From an uncultured Prevotellaceae bacterium (GTDB taxonomy: Bacteria > Bacteroidota > Bacteroidia > Bacteroidales > Bacteroidaceae), in the NCBI GenBank assembly GCA_946415525.1, contig CAMKSZ010000002.1, positions 1 through 43,577 on the forward strand: a stretch of 43,577 bases of DNA. Reading direction: 5' to 3'. Shown here piece by piece: positions 28,390 to 36,945 of this stretch. The notes beneath the pieces are model-generated. The model was not told where the DNA came from and did no database searches. It was given only the letters and a program-made list of their open reading frames with translations. The position numbers and the translations under genes are program-made. Numbering within the stretch: the stretch's first letter is position 1; each line of letters begins with the position of its first letter.

Positions 28390-28599
28390 GATGTTGTGGG
28401 TTAGGTGATGTTTGTTGCAAATTTAGACAAAAAATGCGAATTAGCCATCTCTCGGATAAAGAAAGTGTATTTTTCACTGGCGAAAAACAGCATTATTGGT
28501 TTTTTCAAAAAAACTATTGCCTAATATTAATCTCTACGGCCATTTTTACGTCAAATAGTTGCGAATCGCCTTTTGCGCGATTCACATTTCTATTATCAA

Positions 28600-31500
28600 A
28601 TGCTTAAGACTAAAACAAAGATGGTGAACTACAGGAATATCGTCCTATTGTTTTTATTCTTGATGGGCGTGTTTCCTGCAGCGGCCCAAAATGAGGCGTT
28701 GACGGGACGTGTCGTTGAAAAAGGGAGTAGAAAGGCGATGGACATGGCGACGGTGCAACTTTACAAAATCAGCACCTCGCACGGCAAAAGCGACACTACC
28801 TATGTCGCCGGCTCCTTTGCCGACCGCCAGGGGCATTTCGCTTTCCAAAACGTCGGTTTCGGCTCCTACTTGTTGAAAGTGACTTATTTGGGCTATAAGT
28901 TGCTGGCGCGCAACGTCACCAAACTCAATGGGCGTCCTGCCGCCGTGGGCGACCTCGTCATGGAGCCTGACGCTGTGGTGCTCGACGAGGCGGTGGTCAC
29001 CGCCAACATCCCCAAGATGGTCATCCGAGACGATACGCTCATCTTCAATGCCGACGCCTTCAGGGTGCCGGAGGGGTCGGTCATCGAGGCGCTGGTCGAA
29101 GCGCTGCCAGGGGCGAAAATAGACGACAACGGAGGCATCACCGTGAATGGCAAAAGCGTGAAACGTTTCAAGATGGACGGCCGCGACTTCATGACGGGCA
29201 ACAACAGCGCGGTGATGAAAAACCTGCCGTCGTATGTCATTGACCAGGTGAAGGCCTACGACGAGAAAAGCGACCTCTCCAAAATGACTGGCATCGACGA
29301 CGGCAACGACGATTTCGTCTTGGAGTTCGTCACGAAGAGGAGCGCACGCAGGGGGTTGCAGATGAACCCGGACGTGGGCTACGGAACAGACCACCGCTAC
29401 GGCATACGACTGACCGCCATGAAACCCTTTGGCGACATGCGCTACACCTTTATGGGAAATGCCAACAATGTCAACGACCGCAATTTCTCCGGACGAGGAG
29501 GGCGCGGCAGGGGCAATGGCAGCGGACAGCGCCACTCCAAGTCGTCTGCGCTCGACATCAGTTACGAGAATGGGAAAAACCTGAGGGTCAACGGCCGTGT
29601 CACCTGGAACCACAACACCGCCGACAACTGGAATAGGACGGGGTCGGAGAATTTCGTCAACACCAGGGGTGGGGCTTTCTCCAACAGCATCAGCCAAAAC
29701 TATTCACGGTCCAACGGATGGACGGGCAACATGAACCTGCAATGGGTCATCGACTCGGCGACGACGCTCTCCTTCCGGCCCGATGTCAATTTCTCCACCA
29801 ACGACGGGAGGGGGTTCTCGCATTCCGCATCGTTCAATGTCAACCCCTTCGATGTGGTTCGCGACCCGCTCGACAAGGAGTCGCTGGAGTTGATGGACGG
29901 GAAAGGATTGGTGGTCAACGGGCGTGACAACAAGTCGATGAGTTATGGCAGTAGCAAAAGTTTGTCTTCGCAGTTGCAAATCTTTAGGAGAATGGGGCGA
30001 AACGGGCGCAACGCAGCGTTCTCTTCCAACATCAGTTACCGCAGCGGGCGAAACAAAAACGCCAACCTCACGGCGGTCAGACTCTATCAGACGCAGGACC
30101 AGTGGGGCAACGACTCCACCTACCAGACCAACCGCTTTTCCATCTCACCTTCCGACAATTACAACTATTCCTTGGGACTGACCTACACCGAACCTCTCTA
30201 TATCTTCAAGGTGAAGGAAGCCGAGGAAGACGATGACGGCAGGCCCATGGCAATGCAGGGCAACCGAGGAAGAAGGGGGACAAGGGGAATACAAGGCATC
30301 TTCTTGCAACTCAGTTACCGATACAACTACAGCCACCAGAAGAGCGACCCTTCGACTTACGACTTCCCCGAATTTTCCGACGAGGCGCTCAGTCAAGTGC
30401 TCCAAGACTATCGCGACTGGACACGCCTCTTTGGTTTCCTCGACAATCCCTACGAGGACTATCTTTCCACACGTCTCAGCAGATATTCGGAGCGCACGGA
30501 GCATGGGCACAACGCGGAAATGCAACTGAGGGTGGTGCGCGACCAACTCAATTTGAATGTGGGCGTTAGCGTCCAACCGCAAAAGACGCATTTCATTCAG
30601 CAGTATCTCGGGACGCCCGTCGATACGGTGAGAAGCGTGGCCAACGTCTCGCCGACACTCAACCTGCGCTATCGGTTCAACCAGCAAACCAACCTTCAGG
30701 TGAGGTTCCGGGGCACTACGTCGCAACCGTCCCTCACACAGTTGCTGGATATCTACGACGATACCAACCCCTTGTCCATCTCCATGGGTAACCCGGGGCT
30801 GAAACCGGCGTTCTCTTCCAACCTGAATGTCAATTACCAAATGCAAAGGCGACCGAAACTCGTCACCGACAGTTTGGGCTTCTCCATTCCTAAGGCGCAG
30901 CGCCATTGGAGTTTCAGCGCGTATGGTGGATGGCAAAGCACCCGAAACTCCATCGGAAATGTCGTCACCTACAATGAGAAGACGGGCGGGCGCATCAGTA
31001 GGCCGGAAAACATCAACGGCAACTGGAGTGGCAATGCGGGCATGACTTTCAATGTCGCCCTTGACACGCTCAACAGATGGGACGTCAGCGGTTCTGTGGG
31101 GGGCAACTACAACCACCATGTAGGGTATGTCAACCTCAACCGAACGGCCATCCCCGACCGTAATGTCACGCATACCTATAGCCTCAACCCTTCGACGTCG
31201 ATAAGTTATCGCAACAAGTGGCTGAACGTTTCGCTCAACTCCAACCTCACCTACGCACGGACGAAAAACCGCTTGCAGGCTTCCAACAACCTCACCACAT
31301 GGAATTTCTCCTATGGGGGCAACACTCGCATCACCTTCCCATGGGGCACCAACCTTTCGACGGACTTCCATGTCTTCAGCAAGAGGGGCTACAGTGACCA
31401 GACTCTGAACACCAACGAACTGATTTGGAATGCGCAACTCTCTCAAAGTTTCCTGCGGGGCAAGAAACTGACAGTCATGCTGCAGTGGTACGACATCCTC

Positions 31501-31764
31501 CACGAGCAGTCCAACTTCTCTCGCACGGTGAATGCCAACGGATGGACCGACCGCGAGGTGAACGCCATCACTTCCTATGCCATGCTGCACGTCAGTTACA
31601 GGCTCAACTTCTTTGGCGGCGGGGAAGGCGGACGTGGCGAGGGCCGCGGCGAGCGGTTCGGGCGCAGGGGAGGAGATTTCGACGGTCCAAGAGGCAACCG
31701 CCCCGAAGGCCGCGGCTTTGGAGGCGGCGGCTTCGGGGGCGGTGGTTTCGGGGACAGAAGGTGA
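28600..31764 (+). CDS. Outer-membrane beta-barrel protein with N-terminal carboxypeptidase-regulatory-like domain (TonB-receptor-like) and RG/G-rich C-terminal tail
   Basis: AAAQNEALTGRVVEKGSRKAMDMATVQLYK...GHFAFQNVGFGSYLLKVTYLGYK; DALVEALPGAKIDDNGGITVNGKSVKRFKMDGRDF-type plug-like region; many aromatic-patterned strands. Start uncertain (28573 TTG, 28600 ATG, 28621 ATG). Confidence 0.88.
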   Translation: MLKTKTKMVNYRNIVLLFLFLMGVFPAAAQNEALTGRVVEKGSRKAMDMATVQLYKISTSHGKSDTTYVAGSFADRQGHFAFQNVGFGSYLLKVTYLGYKLLARNVTKLNGRPAAVGDLVMEPDAVVLDEAVVTANIPKMVIRDDTLIFNADAFRVPEGSVIEALVEALPGAKIDDNGGITVNGKSVKRFKMDGRDFMTGNNSAVMKNLPSYVIDQVKAYDEKSDLSKMTGIDDGNDDFVLEFVTKRSARRGLQMNPDVGYGTDHRYGIRLTAMKPFGDMRYTFMGNANNVNDRNFSGRGGRGRGNGSGQRHSKSSALDISYENGKNLRVNGRVTWNHNTADNWNRTGSENFVNTRGGAFSNSISQNYSRSNGWTGNMNLQWVIDSATTLSFRPDVNFSTNDGRGFSHSASFNVNPFDVVRDPLDKESLELMDGKGLVVNGRDNKSMSYGSSKSLSSQLQIFRRMGRNGRNAAFSSNISYRSGRNKNANLTAVRLYQTQDQWGNDSTYQTNRFSISPSDNYNYSLGLTYTEPLYIFKVKEAEEDDDGRPMAMQGNRGRRGTRGIQGIFLQLSYRYNYSHQKSDPSTYDFPEFSDEALSQVLQDYRDWTRLFGFLDNPYEDYLSTRLSRYSERTEHGHNAEMQLRVVRDQLNLNVGVSVQPQKTHFIQQYLGTPVDTVRSVANVSPTLNLRYRFNQQTNLQVRFRGTTSQPSLTQLLDIYDDTNPLSISMGNPGLKPAFSSNLNVNYQMQRRPKLVTDSLGFSIPKAQRHWSFSAYGGWQSTRNSIGNVVTYNEKTGGRISRPENINGNWSGNAGMTFNVALDTLNRWDVSGSVGGNYNHHVGYVNLNRTAIPDRNVTHTYSLNPSTSISYRNKWLNVSLNSNLTYARTKNRLQASNNLTTWNFSYGGNTRITFPWGTNLSTDFHVFSKRGYSDQTLNTNELIWNAQLSQSFLRGKKLTVMLQWYDILHEQSNFSRTVNANGWTDREVNAITSYAMLHVSYRLNFFGGGEGGRGEGRGERFGRRGGDFDGPRGNRPEGRGFGGGGFGGGGFGDRR

Positions 31765-31796
31765 GAACCCTCAGGTGGGGCCCTTTTCTTGTAAAA

Positions 31797-32567
31797 TTAC
31801 TGGAAATTCCTGATTCTTACTTCGATGCCGCTGCCGTCGAGTGCTTGGCGCATGGCATCCTCGTCGGTGTCGCCGAAATGATAGGGGTAGAGCACGCGGG
31901 GCTTCACCATGTCGGCGGCGTGACGCAGCTGCGCGGGTGTCATCGTGTAGGGCTGGTTGCAGGGCAGGAAGGCGACGTCGATGTCGTCGATGTCGTTCAT
32001 CTCTTCGATGTCCTCGGTGTCGCCGGCGATGTAGATGCGCAGGCCGTCGGCCACTAAGATGAAGCCGTTGTCACGGTTCTTGGGATGGAATTGCGTGTGC
32101 CCGGGAGTGATGTTGTAGGCGGGGACGGCATACACCATCAGGTTGTCGGCGAGACGGAGCGAGTCGCCGTTGGCCATCACCTTGCCTTCGCCGAGTTTCT
32201 TGGCGGAGTTGGCATTGGTGACAATCACGGTCGAGGCCTTCTTGAGGTCGGCGACGGCTTGTGGGTCGAGGTGGTCGTAGTGCTCATGGGTGATGAGGAT
32301 GAAGTCTGCCTTCGCCCACTGCTTGTAGTCGGTCTCGGGTTGGGCTCCCTTGATCACGGGATCCACCTGGATGATGCAACCGTCGAAGTTGATCTCCATG
32401 CTCGCATGTTTGATAGGGGTGAATTTCACGGTCTTGCCGTTCTTTGTCTTAAATGTATCCATGTCGTTAGTGTTTAGGTTGTTGTCGTTGTTGGCATTGG
32501 CTGTGCCGCCGTTGGTGCAGGAGATGAGCAGCATCGCCATGCACGAAAGTAATAATTTGGTTCCCAT
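31797..32567 (-). CDS. MBL-fold metal-dependent hydrolase (UlaG-like), putative lipoprotein
   Basis: MGTKLLLSCMAMLLISCTNGG; VKFTPIKHASMEINFDGCIIQVDPV; ADFILITHEHYDHLDPQAV; LRIYIAGDTEDIEEM. Confidence 0.9.
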   Translation of the reverse strand: MGTKLLLSCMAMLLISCTNGGTANANNDNNLNTNDMDTFKTKNGKTVKFTPIKHASMEINFDGCIIQVDPVIKGAQPETDYKQWAKADFILITHEHYDHLDPQAVADLKKASTVIVTNANSAKKLGEGKVMANGDSLRLADNLMVYAVPAYNITPGHTQFHPKNRDNGFILVADGLRIYIAGDTEDIEEMNDIDDIDVAFLPCNQPYTMTPAQLRHAADMVKPRVLYPYHFGDTDEDAMRQALDGSGIEVRIRNFQ

Positions 32568-32593
32568 GTTATGATTGATAAAAAGATGAACAA

Positions 32594-33973
32594 TCAGCGT
32601 TGCGATTCTGCCTCTTCCATCTCTTCCATCGGTTCGTCGAGACTGCCTTCCCACAAGTACTTGCGGGTCTCACCGACAATCACCTTGCTCAAGAAAAGAA
32701 GGGAGAGGAGGTTGGGGATGGCCATCAGGGCGTTGAAGCAGTCGGCCATGTTCCACACCATGGTGAGGCTGATGACGCTGCCGGCGAAGACGGCGATGAT
32801 GTAGATGATGCGATAGGACAGGGTGAGGCGCTTGCCGCCCAAATACTCCACGGCACGCTCGCCGTAATAACTCCATCCGAGGATGGTGCTGAAGGCGAAG
32901 GTGAACTGCCCGATGTTGAGCAGGGGGGCGCCCACGTAAGGAATCTTGGCGAAAGCGGACTTGGTGAGGATGGCGCCGTCGGTGAAGTTGATGTCGGGAT
33001 GGGCGATGGCGCTGCTGACAATCACCAGGCCGGTGATGGCGCAGATGACCACGGTGTCCCAGAAAGTGCCCGAACTGGAGACGAGCGCTTGGCGGACGGG
33101 GTTGCGGGTCTGTGCGGCGGCGGCGACGATGGGGGCGGAACCCATGCCCGACTCATTGGAGAACAGGCCGCGGGAGATGCCGTAGCGACAGGCTATCATG
33201 AATGTGCCGCCCACGAAACCGCCACCGGCGGCGGAGGGGTTGAACGCACATTCCACAATCAGTTTCAAGGCGGGCAACAGGTAGGCGGAGTTGACAAACA
33301 AGATGTAGAAACAGCCCACGACATAGAAGATGGCCATGAAGGGCACCAAGGCGGCGCAAACCCTCGCGATGCTGCGCACGCCGCCGATGATGACGGCTGC
33401 CGTGAGCAGGCAGATGATGATGCCCATCACGTAGGTGGGGATGTTGTAACTCTCGAAGGAGAGCGTCGAGATGGCGTTGGCTTGCACCGTGCAGCCGATG
33501 CCGAAAGAGGCCAAGGCACAGAAGAGGGCAAACAGCACGCCCATCCATTTCCACCCCAAGCCGCGCTCGAGGGCGTACATCGGACCGCCTAACATCTTGC
33601 CGTTGGAAGTCTTCACGCGGTACTTGATGGCGAGCAACCCTTCGGCATATTTCGTGGAGATGCCGAACACACCGGTGAGCCAGCACCAGAACACGGCGCC
33701 GGGACCGCCTAAGGCGATGGCGGTGCCCACACCCACGATGTTGCCGGTGCCGATGGTGGCGGCGAGGGCGGTGGCGAGGGCGCCGAATTGCGAGACGTCG
33801 CCTTCCGAACCGGGGTCTTTAGTCACCGAGAGTTTGATGGCCTTGAAGATTTTCCGTTGCGGAAAGCGTAGTATGATGGTCAGGTAGATATGGGTGCCCA
33901 ACAACAGGATGATCATGGGCCATCCCCATAATACCCCGTTGATGTCGCTGATGATTCCGTTGAAGAATTCCAT
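32594..33973 (-). CDS. AGCS-family sodium:amino-acid (alanine/glycine) symporter
   Basis: IGTGNIVGVGTAIALGGPGAVFWCWLTGVFGISTKYAEGLLAIKYR...GISRGLFSNESGMGSAPIVAAAAQTRNPVRQALVSSSGTFWDTVVICAITGLVI. Confidence 0.94.
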   Translation of the reverse strand: MEFFNGIISDINGVLWGWPMIILLLGTHIYLTIILRFPQRKIFKAIKLSVTKDPGSEGDVSQFGALATALAATIGTGNIVGVGTAIALGGPGAVFWCWLTGVFGISTKYAEGLLAIKYRVKTSNGKMLGGPMYALERGLGWKWMGVLFALFCALASFGIGCTVQANAISTLSFESYNIPTYVMGIIICLLTAAVIIGGVRSIARVCAALVPFMAIFYVVGCFYILFVNSAYLLPALKLIVECAFNPSAAGGGFVGGTFMIACRYGISRGLFSNESGMGSAPIVAAAAQTRNPVRQALVSSSGTFWDTVVICAITGLVIVSSAIAHPDINFTDGAILTKSAFAKIPYVGAPLLNIGQFTFAFSTILGWSYYGERAVEYLGGKRLTLSYRIIYIIAVFAGSVISLTMVWNMADCFNALMAIPNLLSLLFLSKVIVGETRKYLWEGSLDEPMEEMEEAESQR

Positions 33974-33991
33974 CGATTTGCTTGTTTCCTA

Positions 33992-34600
33992 TTAAAAATG
34001 AATGTCTATGTATTGGTAGCCCATCGACCGGAAGAGTTGCGACACTTCCTCCACGGCATGGACTTGGGCGATGTTGATGTTGTCTTCTGTCATGCAGCGG
34101 GCTTTCATCTGCCGCTTGGCTTTCTCGTAAAGGGCTTGGCGGGCTTGGTGGTCCCAACTCCCTTTCTCGAAGAACGACTGGGTGCGCGTCTCGTCGATGA
34201 AGTTGCTGTCCAACAATTCCACGGGGGGCAGTTTCACGTCGAGGGTGTCTTCGCGCATGCGGATGCCGCCATTGGCCAATTTCGAGAGGTCGATGCCCAA
34301 TCGGAGGGTGCCATAATAGATGCGGGTGATCTTCTTGTCGCTGCCGAGCAGGCGGCTCTCGGTGGAATCGACGAGTTCCTCGTCGCTCAGGGTGAGAAAT
34401 TCCCATTGGCCGATGTCGGTCACCGACTTTATTTCTATCGACCCTTCGCCTATCGACTGGCTGTCGGGACCGACTTGAAGGTCGTTGCGGGTGCCTTTCA
34501 CGGCAAGGGTCACGACCATCGTCACCAAGGCGACGAGGGTGGCGGCGCTGAGGATGAGGCGGAGCAGCGGATGCTCTTGGGTGGGGTTGTTGTCGTTCAT
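33992..34600 (-). CDS. DUF4230-type protein, single-TM
   Basis: N-terminal TM; IKSVTDIGQWEFLTLSDEELVDST...ARQALYEKAKRQMKARCMTEDNINIAQVHAVEEVSQLFRSMGY. Confidence 0.75.
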   Translation of the reverse strand: MNDNNPTQEHPLLRLILSAATLVALVTMVVTLAVKGTRNDLQVGPDSQSIGEGSIEIKSVTDIGQWEFLTLSDEELVDSTESRLLGSDKKITRIYYGTLRLGIDLSKLANGGIRMREDTLDVKLPPVELLDSNFIDETRTQSFFEKGSWDHQARQALYEKAKRQMKARCMTEDNINIAQVHAVEEVSQLFRSMGYQYIDIHF

Positions 34601-34604
34601 GGGC

Positions 34605-35279
34605 TTAGTCTGTAGTGGTGGTCAGTTGATGTTCGTCGAAATCCTTCCTGAATGTCACGACTATCTCGTCGTCGGTGAAGCCTAATTGCCGAATCATGGG
34701 AATCAGCAGGCGACTGGCGTTCTGACGTGTGCGCTCGGCTATTTTCAGGTCGGGCAGGGCGGCAAGGATGCTGTCGCGGCCCTGAATTTCGTAGGTGGAC
34801 AACTCTTGGTCGGTGAAGTCTGAGCGGAGCAGGGCCACATACGACTCTATCTCGGCGTGGTTGATTTTCGAACTTGTCAGTTCCACTTGGGGGTCGGGCA
34901 GCACGATTTCTATCTTCCCGTCGTCGAAAATCACGTTGTCGCCGTTGAAGGCATTGAAGTCGATGAAGCCTTTCACCGTGGCGTCGATGGGGATGGCGAT
35001 ACGGCGGCTGCCGGCGGGGATGTCGAACTTGTAGTCCATCCCGAGGATGCTGCCTTTCAACTTGAGGGCGTCGTTGTGGGTGATGATTTTGTGGATGTGG
35101 TATTCCGCCGTGTACATCTTGGAACTGCTGCGGACGGCGGTGACCAACATCCCCACGCTGTCGGCTTTCGTCTTGGCTTTCGAGGCGGCGTCGGATGGGG
35201 TGGGGGCGGAACCCTCACTATTGCCATGGCAACCGCATAAGAGCAGGAGGGCTGCCAACAAGGGCGTCAATTTTTTCAT
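34605..35279 (-). CDS. DUF4230-type putative lipoprotein
   Basis: MKKLTPLLAALLLLCGCHGNSEG lipobox; LVTAVRSSSKMYTAEYHIHKIITHND...RTRQNASRLLIPMIRQLGFTDDEIVVTF. Confidence 0.75.
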   Translation of the reverse strand: MKKLTPLLAALLLLCGCHGNSEGSAPTPSDAASKAKTKADSVGMLVTAVRSSSKMYTAEYHIHKIITHNDALKLKGSILGMDYKFDIPAGSRRIAIPIDATVKGFIDFNAFNGDNVIFDDGKIEIVLPDPQVELTSSKINHAEIESYVALLRSDFTDQELSTYEIQGRDSILAALPDLKIAERTRQNASRLLIPMIRQLGFTDDEIVVTFRKDFDEHQLTTTTD

Positions 35280-35438
35280 CTGTATTATCTTGTATTTCAT
35301 TCCAATTAGTCGCAAGCATTTGCAAACTTACAAAAATTCATCGACATAAAAGGAAAAATCGGCAGATTTAATGCTTTTTATGCTTGTTTTTCATATTCCT
35401 TCCCCTTTTCCAATTCCATCTCGCCGCTTTTTCCGCCC

Positions 35439-35480
35439 CCGTCCGTCCCGTATGTTGCCCCGTCTGTCCCGTATGTTGCG
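35439..35480. repeat. Two tandem copies of a 21-bp unit
   Basis: CCGTCCGTCCCGTATGTTGCC (35439-35459) and CCGTCTGTCCCGTATGTTGCG (35460-35480). Confidence 0.85.
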
Positions 35481-35497
35481 TTGCCAACGCAACATAC
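35471..35497. repeat. 27-bp perfect palindrome
   Basis: GTATGTTGCGTTG-C-CAACGCAACATAC. Confidence 0.9.
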
Positions 35498-35568
35498 ACA
35501 ACCCATGCTTCACTCTGTTTTCGCAAAGATAGGCTGCGCCTTGGACATAAAAATAAATCCGGATTTAT

Positions 35569-35599
35569 TTTGTATTCCGCTCGGCTTGCAGTACCTTTG
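35569..35599 (+). promoter_or_regulatory. Promoter for the riboswitch transcript (TTTG-N19-TACCTTTG)
   Basis: TTTG at 35569-35572, TACCTTTG at 35592-35599. Confidence 0.7.
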
Positions 35600-35775
35600 C
35601 AGGTGAAATAGAGGTTCGCCGTGCGCGATGAAATGGGAATGGGGTGCAAGTCCCCAACTGTCCCGCAGCTGTGAGGCCCTTTTATGGCTTCCAAGCATGA
35701 TCCACTGCCCGCTACATGCCGGGTGGGAAGGAGTTTGGAAGTAGGGCCATAGTCAGAAGACCTGCCTCTTGTGTT
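35600..35775 (+). ncRNA. Cobalamin (B12) riboswitch
   Basis: GGGAATGGGGTGCAAGTCCCCAACTGTCCCGCAGCTGTGAGG core, GATCCACTGCCCG...CGGGTGGGAAGG, and B12 box AGTCAGAAGACCTGCC at 35751-35766. Boundaries approximate. Confidence 0.95.
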
Positions 35776-35834
35776 TAACCTCATGCCCCGTTCTCGGTGT
35801 AAGGACGAAGGGTATATTTTCATTTTTTTATAAC

Positions 35835-36944
35835 ATGAAGAAAGTTTTTGCTTTTTGCATGATGTGCGTGGCCATGTATCTATGTGGCGCATGCCGTCAA
35901 GGTGGTGGTTCCGAAACTTCCGACGCTGTTGCCAACGACTCGCTTGTCTGTCCGCATTACGCTACGGGGTATCAAGTGAAAGACAGTGCCGGCGTAAGAC
36001 TTGTCGATGTGGGAAAGGACGGTCATTTCGCTTTGGTTTCCTCGGATGACGCCAACGTGCCGGATGGCTATACCAAGGTGAGAGTGCCCATCAAGGGCAC
36101 CATTTGCATGACGGCGCTGCAGTTGTCCAACTTCACGATTCTCGACGCACACGATGTGGTGAAGGGGGTGACGGGGACGAAGAACTTGTTCAACAAGGAC
36201 ATCCTCGAACGTGTAAAGGACGGACGTATCGTGAAAATCGGCATGGAGGGAAATTTCGACAACGAATTGGTGCTTGCCGCCAATCCTGACGTGATTTTCA
36301 TCTCTCCCTCGAAGCGCGGCGGCTACGACGCCATCAAGGAGACGGGCATAACCCTCGTCCCTCATCTCGGATATAAGGAACTTGACCCGCTGGGACAGGC
36401 CGAATGGGTGAAATTCGTCGGCATGTTCATTGGCAAGGAGAAGGAGGCTTATGACATTTTCGCGGGCATCGAGCGCCGGTACAACACCCTGAAGTCGCTG
36501 ACGCAAAAAGTAGAAAGGCGTCCTGTTGTCACGAGTGGCGAGATGCACTATGGCACATGGCATGCCGTTGGCGGGAAGAACTACCTGGCTCAAATCTTCC
36601 GGGATGCGGGCGCCGACTATGTCATCGACGACGAGGAGACTTCGGGCGAAGACCTGGAGTTTGAGAAGATGTACTCCTTGTCGGCGAATGCCGACTATTG
36701 GCGCATCCTCAACAGTTACCCGGGTGATTTCTCCTATGAGGCGCTGAAAGCCTCGGAGCCTCGCAATGAGTTGTTCAAGGCTTTCAAGGAGAGGAAGGTC
36801 ATCTACTGCAATATGAAGCAGACGCCTTATTATGAGATTGCCCCGGTGGAGCCTGACTTGTTGCTGAAAGACTTTGTGGCAATCTTCCATCCCGAATTGG
36901 TGGAGGAGGACTATCAGCCCACTTTCTATCATCTGCTCAAGTAG
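35835..36944 (+). CDS. btuF: Periplasmic substrate-binding lipoprotein of a cobalamin/corrinoid-type ABC transporter
   Basis: Lipobox LCGAC; PDVIFISPSKRGGYDAIKETGITLVPHLGYKELDPLGQAEWVKFVGMFIGKEKEA. BtuF/FecB-like, directly downstream of the B12 riboswitch. Confidence 0.85.
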   Translation: MKKVFAFCMMCVAMYLCGACRQGGGSETSDAVANDSLVCPHYATGYQVKDSAGVRLVDVGKDGHFALVSSDDANVPDGYTKVRVPIKGTICMTALQLSNFTILDAHDVVKGVTGTKNLFNKDILERVKDGRIVKIGMEGNFDNELVLAANPDVIFISPSKRGGYDAIKETGITLVPHLGYKELDPLGQAEWVKFVGMFIGKEKEAYDIFAGIERRYNTLKSLTQKVERRPVVTSGEMHYGTWHAVGGKNYLAQIFRDAGADYVIDDEETSGEDLEFEKMYSLSANADYWRILNSYPGDFSYEALKASEPRNELFKAFKERKVIYCNMKQTPYYEIAPVEPDLLLKDFVAIFHPELVEEDYQPTFYHLLK

Positions 36945-36945
36945 G

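Noticed and set aside
30145-31590. 481-aa minus-strand ORF
   Set aside because: Shadow of the outer-membrane beta-barrel gene.
35769-35834. Upstream N-terminal extension of the btuF ORF (MCLTSCPVLGVRTKGIFSFFYN)
   Set aside because: It overlaps the expression-platform region after the B12 box; the signal peptide/lipobox begins at MKKVFAF (35835).
35368-35892. 174-aa minus-strand ORF across the riboswitch region
   Set aside because: Overlaps a clear cobalamin riboswitch and promoter; composition not protein-like.
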